Source: Candidatus Colimorpha onthohippi (GTDB lineage: Bacteria > Bacteroidota > Bacteroidia > Bacteroidales > P3). Taken from it: a stretch of 9,880 bases of DNA. The DNA lies in assembly GCA_018064565.1 (NCBI GenBank), contig JAGHVA010000212.1, forward strand, positions 1 through 9,880. The letters run 5' to 3'. Position numbers and translations under genes: made by a program. Below are positions 7,892 through 9,880 of this stretch, piece after piece (position 1 is the stretch's first letter; each line of letters opens with the position of its first letter). The notes under the pieces are model-generated. The model was not told the DNA's origin. It was given only the letters and a program-made list of their open reading frames with translations, and made no database searches.

Positions 7892-7947
7892 ACAATAATG
7901 ATGTTTTTGATGACGACGACGATACGCCTGGCAACGATGACTTATAA

Positions 7948-9819
7948 CTAACGGACTAACAACCGAGCCATCCTGCCGTCCACTTTCACCAGATAACAGC
8001 CCTTTCGCCAACCCGCCACAGAGAACGTTGTACCTTGACGTCTAAAGACTGATCGCCCACACATATCAAAAATTTCGACCTCAGATGTTGTCGGACAATC
8101 GACATAGACAATAGAAGTAGCAGGATTGGGAAAAATACGCAACCCTTGATTGGAAACAATGGGCATAATCTGCTGCATAGAGGCCTGCAATCCAAAATAA
8201 GGACGCATCATCAACGAGCCCTCCAAATAAGATGTTGACCAAGCACCGCCTACATTATAATACATATATTGCGAAGCGTTGCTGTTGCGATCAAAACCGA
8301 TGTTGATAATACCAGCACCGCTTTGAACAATACCCACATACACAGTACCACTAACTACAATTGGGCTCTCCAAACGATACATCACAAACTTGTTAAGCCC
8401 CTCAAACATAGCAAAACGCATCTCATGGTCCTGATAGATAATGCGACCAGGGGTGCCGCCCGCATCCTCCCATACGGTGATATAAAAACCAATCTGCTCG
8501 TTCTCGCCAGCACGCGTTTTGTTGAAATACAAGGCTACTGCCGTGAGCGTATCCTCCACATGCAAATCGTACTGGCAGGCGATCATTGGAGCACTCGACT
8601 GCGATGTAACCCCATATCCGTTTTCGGCACTGCCATCGTCGTAAGCATAATAGTTTTCAAGATACTGCACAAATCGCATAGTATCGTTGGAACGATAACT
8701 ATCGCCACCACCGCCCGTTACGACATGCGTAACCACATATTTTTTGAACGACACACCCGTATCAAATCGACAGTGAATATCGCTATGCACCCAATAATAC
8801 GAGTTGGTCCAATCATAGGGATCAATATTGTCCATAATAGGTACCCCATCACCGCCAGGCAGCAAAGAGCCGTCGGGATAGGTGATACGATAATGATAAT
8901 CGTGAATAGCGTGTGTGGTAGCATCCAAGTTGGTGATAGGCACTTCGATATTCACTGCCATATCCGACCCCCTAAACTGGCGGGCAGGCATGGCATAATA
9001 ACGCTGCAACATTGGAGGTGGCTGCTGAACAAATGCCACATCAAAAAGCGCTTTCTTGCCCCGCTGGCGCCTATCATTCAAGAAGACATAATCGATATGC
9101 CACTGGTCGCTATTTTCAACAAATCCGATTTCGACCGTGTTGTCAAGGCTGCAATAGTTGCGGAAACGGAATTGGAAATCAGCGGTTAGGTAAACATCGG
9201 TATCGATGCCCACATAAACATACTGCCAAGGGCTGCCTGTTCTGGCAATCAAGGAGTCAGCACTGATACCTGCGGTTGACCATACAAGGTTCCATTGGTC
9301 ATGAACCGCATCATAAAACTCTAACAACAACGAATCTGGATGGTCTGGAGAATCACCGATGCGCTTCCACATATCGCCATATCCGCCTCCTGGCATATAA
9401 TAGAACGACAGCCCGATAGAGTCGGCAAGACTACGAGCCTGAGCTCCGAATGCCAATGCCGAATCCAAACGGATAGGGAGCGATGTAAGAGTATCGGCTG
9501 CAAATGGTTCGGTAGTAGGAGTATTGACATACAAGTTGCCATCAGCATTATAAGCATCAAGCGTAACTGACCCTATTGTCGGAGCACAACGAGCAAACGA
9601 CGGGCTTACAAAAGCACCACCACCCTGTTTCCATCGCGACAGAGAAGGGGTACCGAGATAGTCGGAGAAATCGTCAAAGAAAGGCAATTCTATGCGCACG
9701 TTGCCTTTAGTAGGTCTTGACTGCAGCGGCAAAACTGGGCGCAACGGAGTCAAGACCTCCTGAGCAGGTAAAGCACAGCAAGCGATACAGAAAAACAATA
9801 TATAAAAAAGATTTTTCAA
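7948..9819 (-). CDS. Secreted protein with T9SS type A C-terminal sorting domain
   Basis: The 623-residue product begins with a signal peptide (KNLFYILFFCIACCALPA, probable cleavage after LPA near residue 19). It ends with a type A sorting domain, so it should cross the outer membrane by the type IX system and be released or anchored at the cell surface. The N-terminal part has ELPFFDDFSDY (44-54), APTIGSVTLDAYNADG (79-94) and DQWHIDYVFLNDR (238-250), patterns typical of Bacteroidota secreted proteins with a jelly-roll, concanavalin-like fold. A second module follows YAYDDGSAENGYG (391-403) and looks beta-rich. No catalytic motif was recognised, so substrate and role are unknown. The start is inferred to be TTG at 9819: an in-frame TGA lies 12 bases upstream, and the first internal Met is near residue 142, which would lose the signal peptide. 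The stop is TAG. Confidence 0.88.
   Translation of the reverse strand: MKNLFYILFFCIACCALPAQEVLTPLRPVLPLQSRPTKGNVRIELPFFDDFSDYLGTPSLSRWKQGGGAFVSPSFARCAPTIGSVTLDAYNADGNLYVNTPTTEPFAADTLTSLPIRLDSALAFGAQARSLADSIGLSFYYMPGGGYGDMWKRIGDSPDHPDSLLLEFYDAVHDQWNLVWSTAGISADSLIARTGSPWQYVYVGIDTDVYLTADFQFRFRNYCSLDNTVEIGFVENSDQWHIDYVFLNDRRQRGKKALFDVAFVQQPPPMLQRYYAMPARQFRGSDMAVNIEVPITNLDATTHAIHDYHYRITYPDGSLLPGGDGVPIMDNIDPYDWTNSYYWVHSDIHCRFDTGVSFKKYVVTHVVTGGGGDSYRSNDTMRFVQYLENYYAYDDGSAENGYGVTSQSSAPMIACQYDLHVEDTLTAVALYFNKTRAGENEQIGFYITVWEDAGGTPGRIIYQDHEMRFAMFEGLNKFVMYRLESPIVVSGTVYVGIVQSGAGIINIGFDRNSNASQYMYYNVGGAWSTSYLEGSLMMRPYFGLQASMQQIMPIVSNQGLRIFPNPATSIVYVDCPTTSEVEIFDMCGRSVFRRQGTTFSVAGWRKGCYLVKVDGRMARLLVR
7951..8148 (-). 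other. T9SS type A sorting domain (C-terminal 66 residues)
   Basis: Residues 558-623 of the secreted protein have the expected pattern: LRIFPNPATS (560-569), a VEIFDMCGRSV strand-turn (581-591), GCYLVKV (607-613) and a basic last turn MARLLVR. In Porphyromonas and relatives this domain is recognised by the type IX translocon and is cleaved when cargo is attached to the surface. It is the firmest taxonomic marker in the window. Confidence 0.88.
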
Positions 9820-9880
9820 AACGATTTTATTTCAACAATCGGCTTTCTCGTTTCGTCATAATGAAGGCTCATTACCAACC
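9820..9880 (-). other. Upstream region of the secreted-protein gene
   Basis: These 61 bases precede the TTG start. An in-frame TGA at 9834-9832 closes the reading frame upstream. The sequence near the start is A/T-rich (GAAATAAAATCG). No TTG / TAnnTTTG pair with proper spacing was found, so the promoter is either outside the window or not of that class. No upstream gene end can be assigned with confidence. Confidence 0.4.

Noticed and set aside
7892..8011. N-terminally extended RluD starting at TTG 8011
   Set aside because: It would overlap the preceding gene by 64 bases and adds a basic stretch without family similarity; the ATG at 7891 fits the family.
8269..9189. Plus-strand open frame of 306 codons
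   Set aside because: It is antisense to the T9SS cargo gene, which has a signal peptide and sorting domain. The plus product shows no coherent domain.

Overview
The window reads as chromosomal DNA of a Bacteroidota bacterium, probably of the order Bacteroidales. Three things point there: a secreted protein ending in a type A sorting domain of the type IX secretion system (T9SS), an RluD-family protein whose N-terminal extension has the form usual in that phylum, and a candidate promoter matching the Bacteroidota TTG / TAnnTTTG consensus. Genus cannot be settled from sequence alone.

All three genes are on the minus strand, so the biological order runs from right to left. First (9819-7948) is a 623-residue secreted T9SS cargo protein with a signal peptide, apparently starting at TTG. 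After 56 bases comes rluD (7891-6821), a 23S rRNA pseudouridine synthase. Then follows a 444-base non-coding gap (6820-6377). Last is a very large gene (6376 to beyond base 1) for a cyclic beta-1,2-glucan synthase of the NdvB/ChvB/Cgs type. It is open for 2125 codons and runs off the left edge, so most of the GH94 catalytic domain is not visible. The three proteins have no obvious shared pathway. Spacing allows co-transcription of the first two, while the glucan synthase appears to have its own promoter.

The most unusual part is the gap between rluD and the glucan synthase. It holds three copies of a unit of about 100 bp, built from two inverted repeats, and the last copy carries an extra 40-bp tandem duplication. 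The copy next to the glucan synthase contains a good Bacteroidota -33/-7 promoter match. It would place a strong hairpin in the 5' leader about 28 nt before the start codon. Differences between copies keep both stems paired through G-U wobbles only if the minus strand is transcribed, which suggests a function at RNA level in that direction. No mobile element, CRISPR array, tRNA or rRNA gene was seen.
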